64,000 bases of DNA from Kribbella sp. CA-293567 (GTDB lineage: Bacteria > Actinomycetota > Actinomycetes > Propionibacteriales > Kribbellaceae): the NCBI RefSeq assembly GCF_027627575.1, contig NZ_CP114065.1:1984001-2048000 (forward strand), read 5' to 3'. This document shows positions 16,615 to 26,203 of this stretch, piece by piece (the first letter of the stretch is position 1; every line of letters begins with the position of its first letter). The position numbers and the translations under genes are program-made. Below the pieces are notes generated by a model. It was not told the origin of the DNA, did not search any database, and saw only the letters and a program-made list of their open reading frames with translations.

Positions 16615-17457
16615 ATGCGGTTCGCGATCAAGACCAGGCCCGAACACACGAGCTGGCAGCAGCTACGGGACGTGTGGATTGCGGCCGACGAGTTCGAGGT
16701 CTTCGAGTCGGCCTGGCACTGGGACCACTTCTACCCGCTGAGCGGCGACATGGCCGGCCCGAACCTGGAGGCCTGGACGACGCTGGCCGCCCTGGCCCAG
16801 GCGACCAAGCGGATCCGGGTCGGCTGCCAGGTCACCGGCATGATCTACCGCCACCCGGCCGTCCTCGCCAACATGGCGGCCACCACCGACATCATCTCCG
16901 GCGGCCGCCTCGAGCTCGGCATCGGCGCCGGCTGGAACCAGCTGGAGTGCGACGCCTACGGCATCGAGCTGCCACCGCTGAAGGAACGCTTCGACCGCTT
17001 CGACGAAGGCACCGAGGCACTGATCGCGCTGCTCACCCAGAAGGTCGCCAACTTCGACGGCCAGTACGTCAAACTCACCGACGCGTACTGCGAACCGAAG
17101 CCCGTGCAGACCCCGCACCCCCCGATCACGATCGGCGGCAAGGGCCCCAAGCGCACCCTCCGCGCCGTCGCCCGCTGGGCCCAGCACTGGAACGTCATCG
17201 TCCCGAGCCCCGAGGAGTGGAAGCCCCTCAAGGACATCCTGGTCACCCACTGCGAGACCTTCGACCGCGACGTCACCGAGATCACCTGCTCGGTCAACGT
17301 CCGCATCGACCCCGACCAGCCGCTCGCCCAGGCCATCGACGAAGCGCTCACCAGCGCAGCGGCGTACGAGGCAGCCGGGGTGGACCTGGTGGTCCTCAAC
17401 CTGCCCCTGGACGCCCCGCCCTCGATCCTGGAATCCCTCGCCAAAGCCCTCGCCTGA
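16615..17457 (+). CDS. LLM-class F420-dependent oxidoreductase
   Basis: A 280-residue luciferase-like monooxygenase-fold oxidoreductase of the F420-dependent (TIGR03560-like) group. Features are WHWDHFYP near residue 36-43, the TGMIYRHPAVLANMAAT stretch, GRLELGIGAGWN and PPITIGGKGPKR. In this group F420H2 or F420 carries hydride to or from diverse substrates; the actual substrate is not deducible. AAGGAGG lies eight bases before the ATG. It is followed 55 bases later by the alkyltransferase-like gene on the same strand. Confidence 0.88.
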   Translation: MRFAIKTRPEHTSWQQLRDVWIAADEFEVFESAWHWDHFYPLSGDMAGPNLEAWTTLAALAQATKRIRVGCQVTGMIYRHPAVLANMAATTDIISGGRLELGIGAGWNQLECDAYGIELPPLKERFDRFDEGTEALIALLTQKVANFDGQYVKLTDAYCEPKPVQTPHPPITIGGKGPKRTLRAVARWAQHWNVIVPSPEEWKPLKDILVTHCETFDRDVTEITCSVNVRIDPDQPLAQAIDEALTSAAAYEAAGVDLVVLNLPLDAPPSILESLAKALA

Positions 17458-17512
17458 CCCCGGCACCCCTCGCCCGCGCAAGCCTGTCGGCAGGGATGGA
17501 TAGCGTAGGGGG

Positions 17513-17809
17513 ATGGACCGGGAGGAGTACGTGGAGGCCGTGCTGGTCGCGGTCGAGTCGATTCCGCCAGGCAGCGTCGCGACGTACGGCGACATCGCGG
17601 CGTACGTCGGCCAGGGCGGCCCCCGCCAGATCGGCGCCATCATGCGCGAGTACGGCGGCGGCGTCCCCTGGTGGCGAGTCATCCGCGCCAGCGGCATCCC
17701 CGCCGACGAGGTAGGCGACGAGCAACTCGAACTCCTCCGCGGCGACGGCGTCCGGGTAACCAACGGCAAAGTCAACCTCCGCCACTCCCGCTGGAACCCC
17801 GAGGAGTAA
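17513..17809 (+). CDS. Alkyltransferase-like protein (ATL), catalytic Cys replaced by Trp
   Basis: A 98-residue protein homologous to the C-terminal domain of O6-alkylguanine-DNA alkyltransferase. It has SVATYGDIAAYVG and PRQIGAIM of the DNA-binding domain, but the catalytic PCHRV is PWWRVI, with tryptophan at the cysteine position. That is the hallmark of ATLs, which bind alkylated guanine and hand it to nucleotide excision repair. The second tryptophan, where histidine is usual, is noteworthy. A TAGCGT -10 box ends six bases before the ATG (17501-17506), so it is probably leaderless. It corresponds to the Rv3204 position. Confidence 0.9.
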   Translation: MDREEYVEAVLVAVESIPPGSVATYGDIAAYVGQGGPRQIGAIMREYGGGVPWWRVIRASGIPADEVGDEQLELLRGDGVRVTNGKVNLRHSRWNPEE

Positions 17810-17851
17810 TTCCGGTGAGACTTGTCGGCGGTGGGTGACACACTGCTGGGC

Positions 17852-18352
17852 GTGGCAGTCGAAGAGTGGTTTGTGGAAGTGGCCGGGGTGCACTCGGTGG
17901 AGTCTCAGGAGCTTCTCCGCGAGTACTACGTGGATGTCGCCGATCGGTACTACCAACTGCATCTGGGCCGCCCGGGGACGCCGGAGGAGATCGAGACCGG
18001 CCTGGCCGGCGCGCCGAGCGACGACCTCGCACCGCCGACCGGTGTCTTCCTCGTCGGCCAGTACGACGGCCGGCCGGCCGCCTGCGCGGGCCTCCGCCTG
18101 CAACCCAACCGCACCGCCGAGCTCGCCCGCCTCTACGTCAAGCCGGCCTTCCGCGGAACTGGTGGCGGCGCCGCGCTGCTGACCGCCATCGACCGCACCG
18201 CCCGCGCCCTCGGCGTCTCCCGCATCCGCCTCGACACCCGCCTCGACCTCACCGAAGCCCGCGCCCTCTACCTCAAGCACGGCTACCTTGAAGGCGAACC
18301 GCACAAAGAAGACAAGTACGCCGAAGTCTTCTACAGCAAAGTGCTCGGCTAG
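17852..18352 (+). CDS. GNAT-family acetyltransferase
   Basis: A 166-residue GNAT N-acetyltransferase. The acetyl-CoA loop is in LARLYVKPAFRGTGGGAALL, followed by the ARALYLKHGY motif of the C-terminal strand. The acceptor is unknown; small-molecule or N-terminal amine acetylation are options. The start is uncertain: GTG 17852 is favoured because the conserved region begins soon after and CACACT lies nearby as a -10 box; GTG 17831 and TTG 17822 are also in frame. Its stop overlaps the end of the HIT gene on the other strand by four bases. Confidence 0.82.
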   Translation: MAVEEWFVEVAGVHSVESQELLREYYVDVADRYYQLHLGRPGTPEEIETGLAGAPSDDLAPPTGVFLVGQYDGRPAACAGLRLQPNRTAELARLYVKPAFRGTGGGAALLTAIDRTARALGVSRIRLDTRLDLTEARALYLKHGYLEGEPHKEDKYAEVFYSKVLG

Positions 18353-18810
18353 CTCGCGAAGTGGGCACGGAGGCGTTCACCGTACGGCGCCCGCTCGGCC
18401 GGGGTGGCCGGCGTGTTGTTGTGCCGACCGAGGTAGAGGTCGTCACCTTCGTACCTCGGGAAGACGTGCACGTGGTAGTGCCAGACGTCCTGGTACCCCA
18501 TGGGCTCGTTGTGCTGACGAGTCGAGATTCCCGAGCAGTCGTAGGTCGATCGAATCGCGATCGCCAGTTCACGGACGAGATCGTGCACGGCATGCCCGGC
18601 CGCCGCGGGTAGGTCGTACAGGTTCTCGTGATGATCGGCCGGGACGACGAGAACGTGGCCGGGATTGTTCGGCCACCAGCGGGACGACACGAACGCCATC
18701 GCACGGTCGGTCCGGCGGACGATGTCGGACTGCGTCGTGAAGGAGTCTTCGCCGCCACTCAGAACCCTGCACAGCGGGCAGTCGTAGCCGGGCGGCTGGT
18801 GGTTGAACAT
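18349..18810 (-). CDS. HIT-family nucleotide hydrolase/transferase
   Basis: A 153-residue histidine-triad protein. The signature HYHVHVFPR near residue 113 supplies the catalytic histidine. CPLC near the N-terminus and a later His suggest the zinc-bearing subgroup. Members hydrolyse or transfer AMP from dinucleotides or AMP-conjugates. The ATG at 18810 gives a typical length. Tail-to-tail with the GNAT gene and divergent from adnA. Confidence 0.88.
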   Translation of the reverse strand: MFNHQPPGYDCPLCRVLSGGEDSFTTQSDIVRRTDRAMAFVSSRWWPNNPGHVLVVPADHHENLYDLPAAAGHAVHDLVRELAIAIRSTYDCSGISTRQHNEPMGYQDVWHYHVHVFPRYEGDDLYLGRHNNTPATPAERAPYGERLRAHFAS

Positions 18811-18905
18811 GCCGAAATTCTGGCAGATGTCCGAATGGCGGAAGGAAAGCGAGCACCTGGCGGGTGCCGCCGCGGATTGTCGGTGGGGTCTGATGGGATG
18901 AGGCC

Positions 18906-21900
18906 ATGGTCAGCAGATCGGGTTCCAGGTATCGCTTGGTGCGAGGTGACGGGCATGAGGCCCGGGTCACCGAGGCGCCGGTGCTGGATGCTGACCAGCA
19001 GTCGGTGGTGGATCATCCGGGTGGGCCGTTGCTGGTGCTCGCCGGGCCGGGCACCGGCAAGACGACGACGCTCGTCGAGGCAGTCGTCGACCGGGTCGGC
19101 AATCGCGGTCTGAGTCCCGACCAGGTGCTGGTGCTGACCTTCGGGCGCAAGGCCGCGACGGAGCTGCGCGACCGGATCACCGCGCGGCTCGGCAAGACGA
19201 CGCGGGTGATGCCGTCGATGACGTTCCACTCCTTCTGTTACGCGTTGCTGCGCAGGTTCACGCCCGCCGACGCGTTCGACGTGCCACTGCGGCTGCCGTC
19301 CGGTCCCGAGCAGACGCTGCGGCTGACCGAGTCGCTGAGCGGCAGCCGCGAGGTCGGCGTCACCAAGTGGCCGTCGAGCCTGCATCCCGCGCTCAAGACC
19401 CGCGGTTTCACCGAGGAAGTGCAGGCGGTGATCGGCAAGGCGCGTCAGCTCGGCCTCGACCCGGAGGACCTGTCCGCGATCGGGCACTCCGCGAGCCGCC
19501 CCGAGTGGGTCGCGGTCGGTGACTTCTTCGAGGAGTATCTGCAGATCCTCGACCACGAGCAGGTCCTGGACTACTCCGAGCTGATCCACCGCGCGGTCAT
19601 CCTCGCGCAGCAGCCGCACGTGCAGGCCAGGCTCCGCGAGGAGTTCAAGGCCGTCTTCGTCGATGAGTACCAGGACACCGACCCCGGCCAGACCAAGCTG
19701 CTCCAGGCGATCGCCGGCGACGGCCGCGACCTGGTCGTGGTCGGCGACCCCGACCAGTCCATCTACACGTTCCGCGGCGCCGACGTCCGCGGCCTGCTCC
19801 GCTTCACCGACGAGTTCCGTACGGCAAACGGCGACGAGGCCGCCCAGATCGCGCTCGCCACCACCCGCCGCTTCGGCTCGACGCTGCAACGTGTCTCGCG
19901 CAACGTGGTCAACCGCCTCGGCGTCCCCGGCACACTCGACCGCGACACCTTCGACCGCTTCCGCAACCCCGACGCGAGCTCCTGCGTCTACGGCCCGGGC
20001 AAGGTCGAGGCCAACCTGTACTCGACCAGCGGCGCCGAGCTGGAGCACATCGCCGACCTGCTCCGCCGCGCGCACGTGCAAGACGGCGTCGGCTGGCACG
20101 AGATGGCGGTGCTCGTCAGATCGGGCAGCTGGTCGATCCCTCCACTGCGCCGCGCCCTCGCCGCGGCGGGCATCCCGGTCGACGTCGCCGGCGACGAGTT
20201 GCCCCTGTCCCGCGAGCCGGCGGTGCGGCCCATGCTGCTGGCACTGCGAGCAGTCGCAGATCCATCGACCCTAGCGGTCGACGTGGTGCGCGCCCTGGCG
20301 TTGTCGCCGCTCGGCGCGATGGATGCCGGCCAACTGCGCCGGCTCGCCCGCGTACTGCGCAAGCGCGATCGCGAGGCCGCGGGTGGTGAGCGGCTGCCGC
20401 GATCGTCCGACGAGCTGCTTCGCGAAGCACTGATGAACCCGTTGCTGCTGGACGAAGAAGCCTCACCGGCCGAGGCGCGGTTCGTCGCCCTCGGCGAGAG
20501 GTTGCTCAAGGCAAGAAACATCGTCACCGCCGGCGCGGCCCCCGATGAGGTGATGTGGTCACTGTGGTCGGAGTCCCCGTGGCTGCGGCGACTGCGCGGC
20601 CAGGCGAACAGCGGCGGCGAGGTAGCCCGTACGGCGAACCGTGATCTCGACTCGCTCTGCGCGCTGTTCGACGCGGCGAGCCGGGCCGAGGAGCAGATCG
20701 GCTTCAAGGGCGTGGCGACGTTCCTGGCCGAGCTGGAGGCGTTGGACATCGCGGCCGACAACCGTTTCGACGCGACGTACCGGGAAGCCGGCGTGCAACT
20801 GATGACCGCGCACCGGTCGAAGGGTCTGCAGTGGCGGCTGGTCGTGGTGGCCGGCGTGCAGGAAGGGCAATGGCCCGACCTGCGGCGCCGAGGTTCGCTG
20901 TTGCAGCCCGACAGGCTGGGGCCCGACGGTCTGGTCGAGCCGCTGTCAGCAGGCGCATTGCTGGCCGAGGAGAGACGCCTCTTCTACGTGGCGATCACCA
21001 GAGCCCGCGAGCGGCTGATCGTCACGGCGGTGCAAGCGCCCGAGGCCGACGGTGATCAGCCTTCCCGCCTGCTGGCCGAGCTGGACATTCCTTTGAAGCT
21101 GGTCGCCGGCAGGCCGCGTCGGCCCTTGTCGCTGCCCGGTCTCGTCGCCGATCTGCGCTGCGTCCTGGCCGACCCGGCGTCGTCACCCGCTCTGAAGCGC
21201 GTGGCGGCCGACCGGCTGGCGCAGCTCGCCGACGCGGTGGACGACAGGGAGTACGCGCTGGTCCCGACCGCTGATCCGCAACGCTGGTGGGGTGTGCGCG
21301 AGCGGACCAAGTCGGAGCGCCCGATCACCGACCCGGAGCTGCCGGTGCCACTGTCCGGCAGCGCGCTGACGACGATCGTCGACTGTCCGCTGCGCTGGTT
21401 CCTGCAGCGTCGCGCGGGTGGCGAGACTCCGAGTACGGCGGCGATCGGTTTCGGCATGGTGCTGCACACGCTCGCCGATGCCGTCGCGACCGAGACGCTG
21501 CCGCCCGACATCGACGAGCTGAACGGCTGGCTCGACAAGGTATGGACGCAGCTCGAGTTCGAGTCGTCGTGGATCTCGGACCGGGAGCGGGTCGAGGCGG
21601 AGCTGGCGCTGCGGCGCTTCGTCGCGTGGCACAAGGGGCGGCCGGACCGGACGCTGCTCGGCACCGAGGTGGAGTTCGACGTACTGCTGCCCGACGAGGA
21701 CAAGCCCGCGGTCCGGGTGAAGGGCCGGATGGACCGGCTGGAGCAGGACGGCGACGGCGCGCTCCGGGTGATCGACCTGAAGACGGGCCGGACGGTGCCG
21801 ACCAAGCCCGCGCTGGAGCGGCATGTCCAGCTGGCGATCTACCAGCGCGCCCTCGAGTCACGCCAGATGAAAAAGCTCGGCGAGGAGCCGCGTAGCGGTG

Positions 21901-22130
21901 GAGCTGAGCTGGTCCAGCTGCGCCACGACGACGTCGGCCTCCCCAAGGTGCAGGGACAAGCGCCCCTGCAGCCGGACGAGGACGGCCGCACCTGGCTGGA
22001 CGAAGCAGTGGAGGACGCCGAGGCGATGGTGCGTTCCGAGGAGTTCATCGCCAAACGCAACCCGGGATGCGATCGCTGCGACGTCCGCGGCCTGTGCCCG
22101 ATCCAGCCCGAAGGCCGGGAGATCGTCTGA
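18906..22130 (+). CDS. adnA: AdnA: helicase-nuclease subunit with Fe-S type cysteine set
   Basis: A 1074-residue UvrD-type helicase fused to a RecB-family nuclease, matching AdnA of the actinobacterial AdnAB double-strand-break resection complex. Walker A is GPGTGKTT (47-54), Walker B FVDEYQDTD, then QSIYTFRGAD, TAHRSKGLQW and VAITRARERL. The C-terminal nuclease shows LGTEVEF, LRVIDLKTGR and QLAIYQRAL, so its catalytic acids and lysine are intact. A cysteine in DCPLRWF and the terminal C-x2-C-x5-C (CDRCDVRGLC) plus a preceding Cys fit an AddB/AdnA-like 4Fe-4S clasp. The complex unwinds and cuts broken DNA ends for homologous recombination. The stop overlaps the adnB start (TGATG). Confidence 0.93.
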   Translation: MVSRSGSRYRLVRGDGHEARVTEAPVLDADQQSVVDHPGGPLLVLAGPGTGKTTTLVEAVVDRVGNRGLSPDQVLVLTFGRKAATELRDRITARLGKTTRVMPSMTFHSFCYALLRRFTPADAFDVPLRLPSGPEQTLRLTESLSGSREVGVTKWPSSLHPALKTRGFTEEVQAVIGKARQLGLDPEDLSAIGHSASRPEWVAVGDFFEEYLQILDHEQVLDYSELIHRAVILAQQPHVQARLREEFKAVFVDEYQDTDPGQTKLLQAIAGDGRDLVVVGDPDQSIYTFRGADVRGLLRFTDEFRTANGDEAAQIALATTRRFGSTLQRVSRNVVNRLGVPGTLDRDTFDRFRNPDASSCVYGPGKVEANLYSTSGAELEHIADLLRRAHVQDGVGWHEMAVLVRSGSWSIPPLRRALAAAGIPVDVAGDELPLSREPAVRPMLLALRAVADPSTLAVDVVRALALSPLGAMDAGQLRRLARVLRKRDREAAGGERLPRSSDELLREALMNPLLLDEEASPAEARFVALGERLLKARNIVTAGAAPDEVMWSLWSESPWLRRLRGQANSGGEVARTANRDLDSLCALFDAASRAEEQIGFKGVATFLAELEALDIAADNRFDATYREAGVQLMTAHRSKGLQWRLVVVAGVQEGQWPDLRRRGSLLQPDRLGPDGLVEPLSAGALLAEERRLFYVAITRARERLIVTAVQAPEADGDQPSRLLAELDIPLKLVAGRPRRPLSLPGLVADLRCVLADPASSPALKRVAADRLAQLADAVDDREYALVPTADPQRWWGVRERTKSERPITDPELPVPLSGSALTTIVDCPLRWFLQRRAGGETPSTAAIGFGMVLHTLADAVATETLPPDIDELNGWLDKVWTQLEFESSWISDRERVEAELALRRFVAWHKGRPDRTLLGTEVEFDVLLPDEDKPAVRVKGRMDRLEQDGDGALRVIDLKTGRTVPTKPALERHVQLAIYQRALESRQMKKLGEEPRSGGAELVQLRHDDVGLPKVQGQAPLQPDEDGRTWLDEAVEDAEAMVRSEEFIAKRNPGCDRCDVRGLCPIQPEGREIV

Positions 22131-25100
22131 TGAGAGCCAAACTGGAGACGACGGCCGAGCTGTGCGACCTGCTCGGCATCCCGTTCAGCGATCAGCAACT
22201 GCAGGCAATCACGGCACCGCTCGCGCCCGGAGTGATCGTGGCAGGAGCCGGTTCGGGGAAGACGACCGCGATGGCTGCCCGCGTGGTCTGGCTGATCTGT
22301 ACCGGGCAGGTGCAGCCGGAGGAGGTGCTCGGCCTGACCTTCACCAAGAAGGCGGCCAACGAGCTCGACGTGCGGATCCGCGAGGACCTCACCAAGGCCG
22401 GCGTACTCGGCTCGACCCTGCCGAAGGACCAGCACCCGATCCTCGCCGCTCACCTGCGCAGCAACGTCCCCAATTGGGAGCCCGAAGAGCCGGGCGAGCC
22501 GGTCGTCTCGACGTACCACGCCTTCGCCGGCACGCTGATCGCCGAGCACGGCCTGCGGCTCGGTCTCGAGCCCGATGCGCGGGTGCTGGCCGACGCGACC
22601 AGGTTCCAGCTGGCGGGTCGCGTCGTCCGCCGGTCCAACGGACCGATCCGGTTCGCCTCCCATCACGTGCCGACGCTGGTCAACAGTCTGTTGTCGCTCG
22701 ACGGCGAGCTGGCCGACCACCTGCTCGGTGCCGACGAAGTACGGGTTCACGACGAAGCCGTACGCGCTGAGGTCGCCGCCGCTCGCAAGCAGACGGTCGA
22801 CGTGAAGAAGCTCGCCGAGACCGCCTTGAAGCGCGGCGAGATCCTGCAACTCGTCGAGGAGTACCAGGCCTACAAGCTGGAGCGCGGCGTCGTCGACTTC
22901 GCCGACCAGATGGCGCTCGGCGCTCGGCTGGCCGAAGAGTGTCCCGAGGTGGCGGTGATCGAGCGGGAGCGGTTCAAGGTCGTCCTGCTCGACGAGTACC
23001 AGGACACCTCGGTCTCGCAACGGCGGATGCTGACCGCGCTGTTCGGCCAGTTCGGCCATCCGGTCACGGCGGTCGGTGACCCCTGCCAGGCGATCTACGG
23101 CTGGCGCGGTGCCTCCGTCGCCAACCTCGACGAGTTCCCCGAACACTTCAAGAACGCCGACGGTACGCCGTCCCGACGGTACGTCCTGAGCGTCAACCGG
23201 CGCTGCGGCAGCAGGATCCTCGCGGCCGCCAACCAGCACGCGACCGAGCTCTACCAGCAGCATCCCGGCGTGATCCCGCTGGAAGCGCCGCCCGAGGCAC
23301 CCGAGGGCGCGATCACGGTCGGCCTGTTCGAGACGCGCTCACAGGAGATCGAGTGGGTCGCCGACGCGATCGTCGCCGCTCACAGGACCCCGAACCGCCG
23401 GTGGAAGGACATCGGCATCCTGATGCGCACCAACGTCGACCTCAGCGCGGTGCACGAGGCCTTGATCAGCCGGAAGGTCCCGGTCGAGGTGGTCGGCCTC
23501 GGCGGGCTCCTCGCGCTGCCTGAGGTCGTCGATGTCGTCGCGACCCTGCAAGCGGTCAACGACCTGACCGCGAACGCCGCCATGCTGCGCATCCTGACCG
23601 GACCGCGGTACCGGATCGGCCACCGCGATCTCGCCCTGCTCGCCAATCGCTCCCGCACGCTCGCCGACGCCGGCGATCGCCCGGCAGCCGACGATCTGGT
23701 CGCGGCCCTCGATGCCGCGGTGGCCGGGATGGACTCGACCGAGGTCATCTCGCTGGCCGAAGCCGTCGACGATCCCGGTCCGGCCGGCTGGGGGTACTCG
23801 CCGGAGGCACTCGAGCGGTTCAAGGAGTTGTCGACCGAGCTGCGTGAGCTGCGCGCGCACGCGGGGGAGCCGCTTCTCGATCTGGTCCGGCGAGTGATCG
23901 GCACGATCGGTCTGGACGTCGAACTGACCGCGACTCCTGATCACGTCGACTCCGGCCGCCGGGACCACCTGGCCGCGTTTTTGGATGCGGTGGGCAACTT
24001 TGTCTCCACCGAGTCGAGCGGCTCACTCGACGGGCTGCTGGCCTACCTTGCGGCCGAAGAGGAGTACGCGGCCGGTCTCGACCTCGCCGTGCCGAGCGAG
24101 GCGGACTCCGTGAAGCTGCTGACCACGCACCGGTCGAAGGGGCTCGAGTGGCCGATCGTGTTCGTGCCGACCCTGGTGAACAAGGTGTTTCCGTCGGATC
24201 GCGGACGCGACAAGTGGACCACCAACGCGAAGGTGCTGCCCTGGCCGCTGCGCGGTGACGCCGACACCCTGCCGACCTTTCACGACCTGTCGAACGCCGG
24301 GCTGAAGGCCTTCGCCGACGAGTGCAAGGACGTCAACGCGCTGGAGGAAAGACGCCTCGGGTATGTCGCGTTCACCCGCGCCAAGGAGATCCTGGTCGCG
24401 ACCGGACACTGGTGGGGGCCGACGCAGAAGCGGCCGCGTGGCCCCTCGTCGTACTTGGAGACGCTGAAGAAGCACGCGGGGGACCGGGTCGTCGCCTGGG
24501 CGCCCCAACCCGAGGTCGACGAGGAGAACCCGGAGCTAGCCGAGCAGAAGCTCGCACCGTGGCCCGCGCCGTACGACGAAGCGGCGTACCGGCGCCGGCT
24601 CGAATCGGTGGCACTGGTGGAGCTGTCACGCGCTGAAGGCCCGTCGCAGGACGCTGAGGACTCGCTGCTGCTGGACGAGCAGGCCACGGTCGCGCGCTGG
24701 GACTCCGAGCTGGAAAGATTGTTGTCGGAGGCAAGAGAAAGCCGCAGTCGCAAGGCGTACGACGTCGAGCTGCCGTCCTCGCTGTCGGCGACCCAGGTGA
24801 TGCGGCTGGCCAAGGACCCGGACGGACTGGCCGCCGACCTGGCCCGGCCGATGCCGCGCAAACCCAACCGGGCGGCGCGTTTCGGCACCCGCTTCCATGC
24901 CTGGGTGGAAAGCTACTTCGGCCAGCAGTTCCTGCTCGACCCCGACGACCTGCCGGGCGCGGCCGACGAGGACATCGTCGACGACACCGACCTGACCGAG
25001 CTGATGGACGCCTTCCGCGTCGGCCCGTACGGCGAGAAGATGCCGTACGAGATCGAGGCGCCTTTCGCCCTCGCGATCGGCGGCCGAATGGTCCGCGGCC

Positions 25101-25351
25101 GAATCGACGCCGTCTACCAGGTGATCCGCCCCGACGGCTCCCGCGGCTACGACGTCATCGATTGGAAGACCAGCCGCAGCGAAACCGCCGACCCACTCCA
25201 GCTCGCCATCTACCGAGTCGCCTGGGCCGAGCTCCTCGGCCTCCCGGTCACCCAGGTAGGCGCCGCCTTCTACTACGTCCGCACGGGCGACGTCGTCCGC
25301 CCCGAAAGCCTCCCCGACCGCACCGAACTGATCACTCTCCTGAACGGCTGA
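22130..25351 (+). CDS. adnB: AdnB: helicase-nuclease partner subunit
   Basis: A 1073-residue partner of AdnA with the same helicase plus nuclease layout. Walker A is AGAGSGKTT (38-46), Walker B LLDEYQDTS, then CQAIYGWRGA, TTHRSKGLEW and VAFTRAKEIL. The nuclease has FHAWVE, IEAPF, YDVIDWKTSR and QLAIYR, all intact; no terminal cysteine cluster is present, unlike AdnA. The ATG shares one base with the adnA stop, giving coupled translation and 1:1 subunits. In mycobacteria the AdnB motor is the stronger of the two. The last 20 bases overlap a Uma2 remnant on the other strand. Confidence 0.93.
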   Translation: MRAKLETTAELCDLLGIPFSDQQLQAITAPLAPGVIVAGAGSGKTTAMAARVVWLICTGQVQPEEVLGLTFTKKAANELDVRIREDLTKAGVLGSTLPKDQHPILAAHLRSNVPNWEPEEPGEPVVSTYHAFAGTLIAEHGLRLGLEPDARVLADATRFQLAGRVVRRSNGPIRFASHHVPTLVNSLLSLDGELADHLLGADEVRVHDEAVRAEVAAARKQTVDVKKLAETALKRGEILQLVEEYQAYKLERGVVDFADQMALGARLAEECPEVAVIERERFKVVLLDEYQDTSVSQRRMLTALFGQFGHPVTAVGDPCQAIYGWRGASVANLDEFPEHFKNADGTPSRRYVLSVNRRCGSRILAAANQHATELYQQHPGVIPLEAPPEAPEGAITVGLFETRSQEIEWVADAIVAAHRTPNRRWKDIGILMRTNVDLSAVHEALISRKVPVEVVGLGGLLALPEVVDVVATLQAVNDLTANAAMLRILTGPRYRIGHRDLALLANRSRTLADAGDRPAADDLVAALDAAVAGMDSTEVISLAEAVDDPGPAGWGYSPEALERFKELSTELRELRAHAGEPLLDLVRRVIGTIGLDVELTATPDHVDSGRRDHLAAFLDAVGNFVSTESSGSLDGLLAYLAAEEEYAAGLDLAVPSEADSVKLLTTHRSKGLEWPIVFVPTLVNKVFPSDRGRDKWTTNAKVLPWPLRGDADTLPTFHDLSNAGLKAFADECKDVNALEERRLGYVAFTRAKEILVATGHWWGPTQKRPRGPSSYLETLKKHAGDRVVAWAPQPEVDEENPELAEQKLAPWPAPYDEAAYRRRLESVALVELSRAEGPSQDAEDSLLLDEQATVARWDSELERLLSEARESRSRKAYDVELPSSLSATQVMRLAKDPDGLAADLARPMPRKPNRAARFGTRFHAWVESYFGQQFLLDPDDLPGAADEDIVDDTDLTELMDAFRVGPYGEKMPYEIEAPFALAIGGRMVRGRIDAVYQVIRPDGSRGYDVIDWKTSRSETADPLQLAIYRVAWAELLGLPVTQVGAAFYYVRTGDVVRPESLPDRTELITLLNG

Positions 25352-25540
25352 CCCGCCGGACCAGCTCTGCAGGCACCACCCGCACGGAGAACGGCACCAC
25401 AGCGTCGAATGCTTCGTCGCCTTTGACCATGGCACGTTCGACGTACCGGCCGCTCACCAGCTCGAGCACCGTCAGCGTTTCCAGCTCAGGTTCGGACAAG
25501 CGCAAGGCAGGCCAGATCGGCGGCTGCCCCGAGCTGCCCC
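25332..25540 (-). pseudogene. Truncated Uma2-family gene (C-terminal part only)
   Basis: On the minus strand the frame ending at TGA 25334-25332 reads as a Uma2 C-terminus: LTVLELVSGRYVE, then KGDEAFDAVVPFSVRVVPAEL. This matches in pattern the end of the intact neighbour (ELTVLQL, GEEAFTTSFPFPVTLSP). The N-terminal PD-(D/E)XK domain is missing and no start is available; upstream the frame runs into the intact gene out of phase. It appears to be the stump of a tandem Uma2 copy, overlapping the 3' end of adnB by 20 bases. Confidence 0.7.
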
Positions 25541-25542
25541 GG

Positions 25543-26079
25543 TCAGCTGAGGAGCTGGGCGGGGGAGAGGGTGACAGGGAACGGGAAGGACGTGGTGAAG
25601 GCCTCTTCGCCTTGAAGGACTGCTTCGCAGACGTAGTGCTCGCCGGTCAACTGCAGGACGGTGAGCTCCTGGGTGCCAGGATCAAGCAGCCAGTACGCCG
25701 GTACGCCGTGCGCCGCGTACAGCTCGCGTTTGGTCACCACGTCGGCCACCCGGGTGGTCGGTGACAGCACCTCCACGGCGAGCACCGCATTCTCGACGTA
25801 CGCCGGTCCGGCTTCCGCGCGGGACGTCACGAGAAGGTCGGGGCGAAGCAGCAACCGGCGGGTCGGCCGGAAGCCGAGCGAACCGACCGACACCAGCAGC
25901 CCAGCGGGACAGGCCTGTTTGAGGAGCACCATCAGCGCGACCACCGCCGCCTGGTGCGCCGGCGGTTGCACGCCCGTCACCACCATCCGGCCGTCGATCA
26001 CCTCGTACCGCCGGCTGTCCGGCGCTCGCTCGGCACGCACGGGCGGCGCCTCTCCGAGATTCGTCAGTGATTCGATCAC
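25543..26079 (-). CDS. Uma2-family PD-(D/E)XK protein
   Basis: A 178-residue Uma2 (DUF820) protein with a restriction-endonuclease-like fold. RRYEVIDGRMVV starts the domain; LRPDLLVTSR and VLAVEVLSPTTRVADVVTKRE give the D-ExK active-site set, and GVPAYWLLDPG the following strand. Uma2 genes are numerous in cyanobacteria and actinobacteria and are thought to be mobile or toxin-like nucleases, but no role is proven. A decayed second copy lies directly downstream. Confidence 0.85.
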   Translation of the reverse strand: MIESLTNLGEAPPVRAERAPDSRRYEVIDGRMVVTGVQPPAHQAAVVALMVLLKQACPAGLLVSVGSLGFRPTRRLLLRPDLLVTSRAEAGPAYVENAVLAVEVLSPTTRVADVVTKRELYAAHGVPAYWLLDPGTQELTVLQLTGEHYVCEAVLQGEEAFTTSFPFPVTLSPAQLLS

Positions 26080-26144
26080 CGGTCAAGCATCGCGGAAACC
26101 GGCCGGCCACGGCGAAAGTTATCCACAGTTGACGTCCAGCCGGC

Positions 26145-26184
26145 TTGACCATATCGTTTTTCGATATCCGCATCGTTTGTCGAT
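26145..26184 (+). promoter_or_regulatory. Promoter with double palindromic operator before DUF2975/XRE
   Basis: A -35-like TTGACC (26145-26150) is followed by two similar palindromes: ATATCGTTTTTCGATAT (26151-26167) and ATCGTTTGTCGAT (26172-26184). Both have the form ATCG-N5-CGAT and their centres are 19 bases apart, about two helical turns, so two dimers could bind the same DNA face over the promoter. The natural candidate ligand is the XRE protein encoded at 26800. A perfect DnaA-box-like TTATCCACA is at 26119-26127. Confidence 0.65.
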
Positions 26185-26203
26185 ATGTCAGGAGCTGGGT
26201 CGC

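Noticed and set aside
25332..25540. Independent small gene downstream of adnB
   Set aside because: No start codon is available, and the sequence pattern is that of a Uma2 C-terminus, so it is treated as a remnant.
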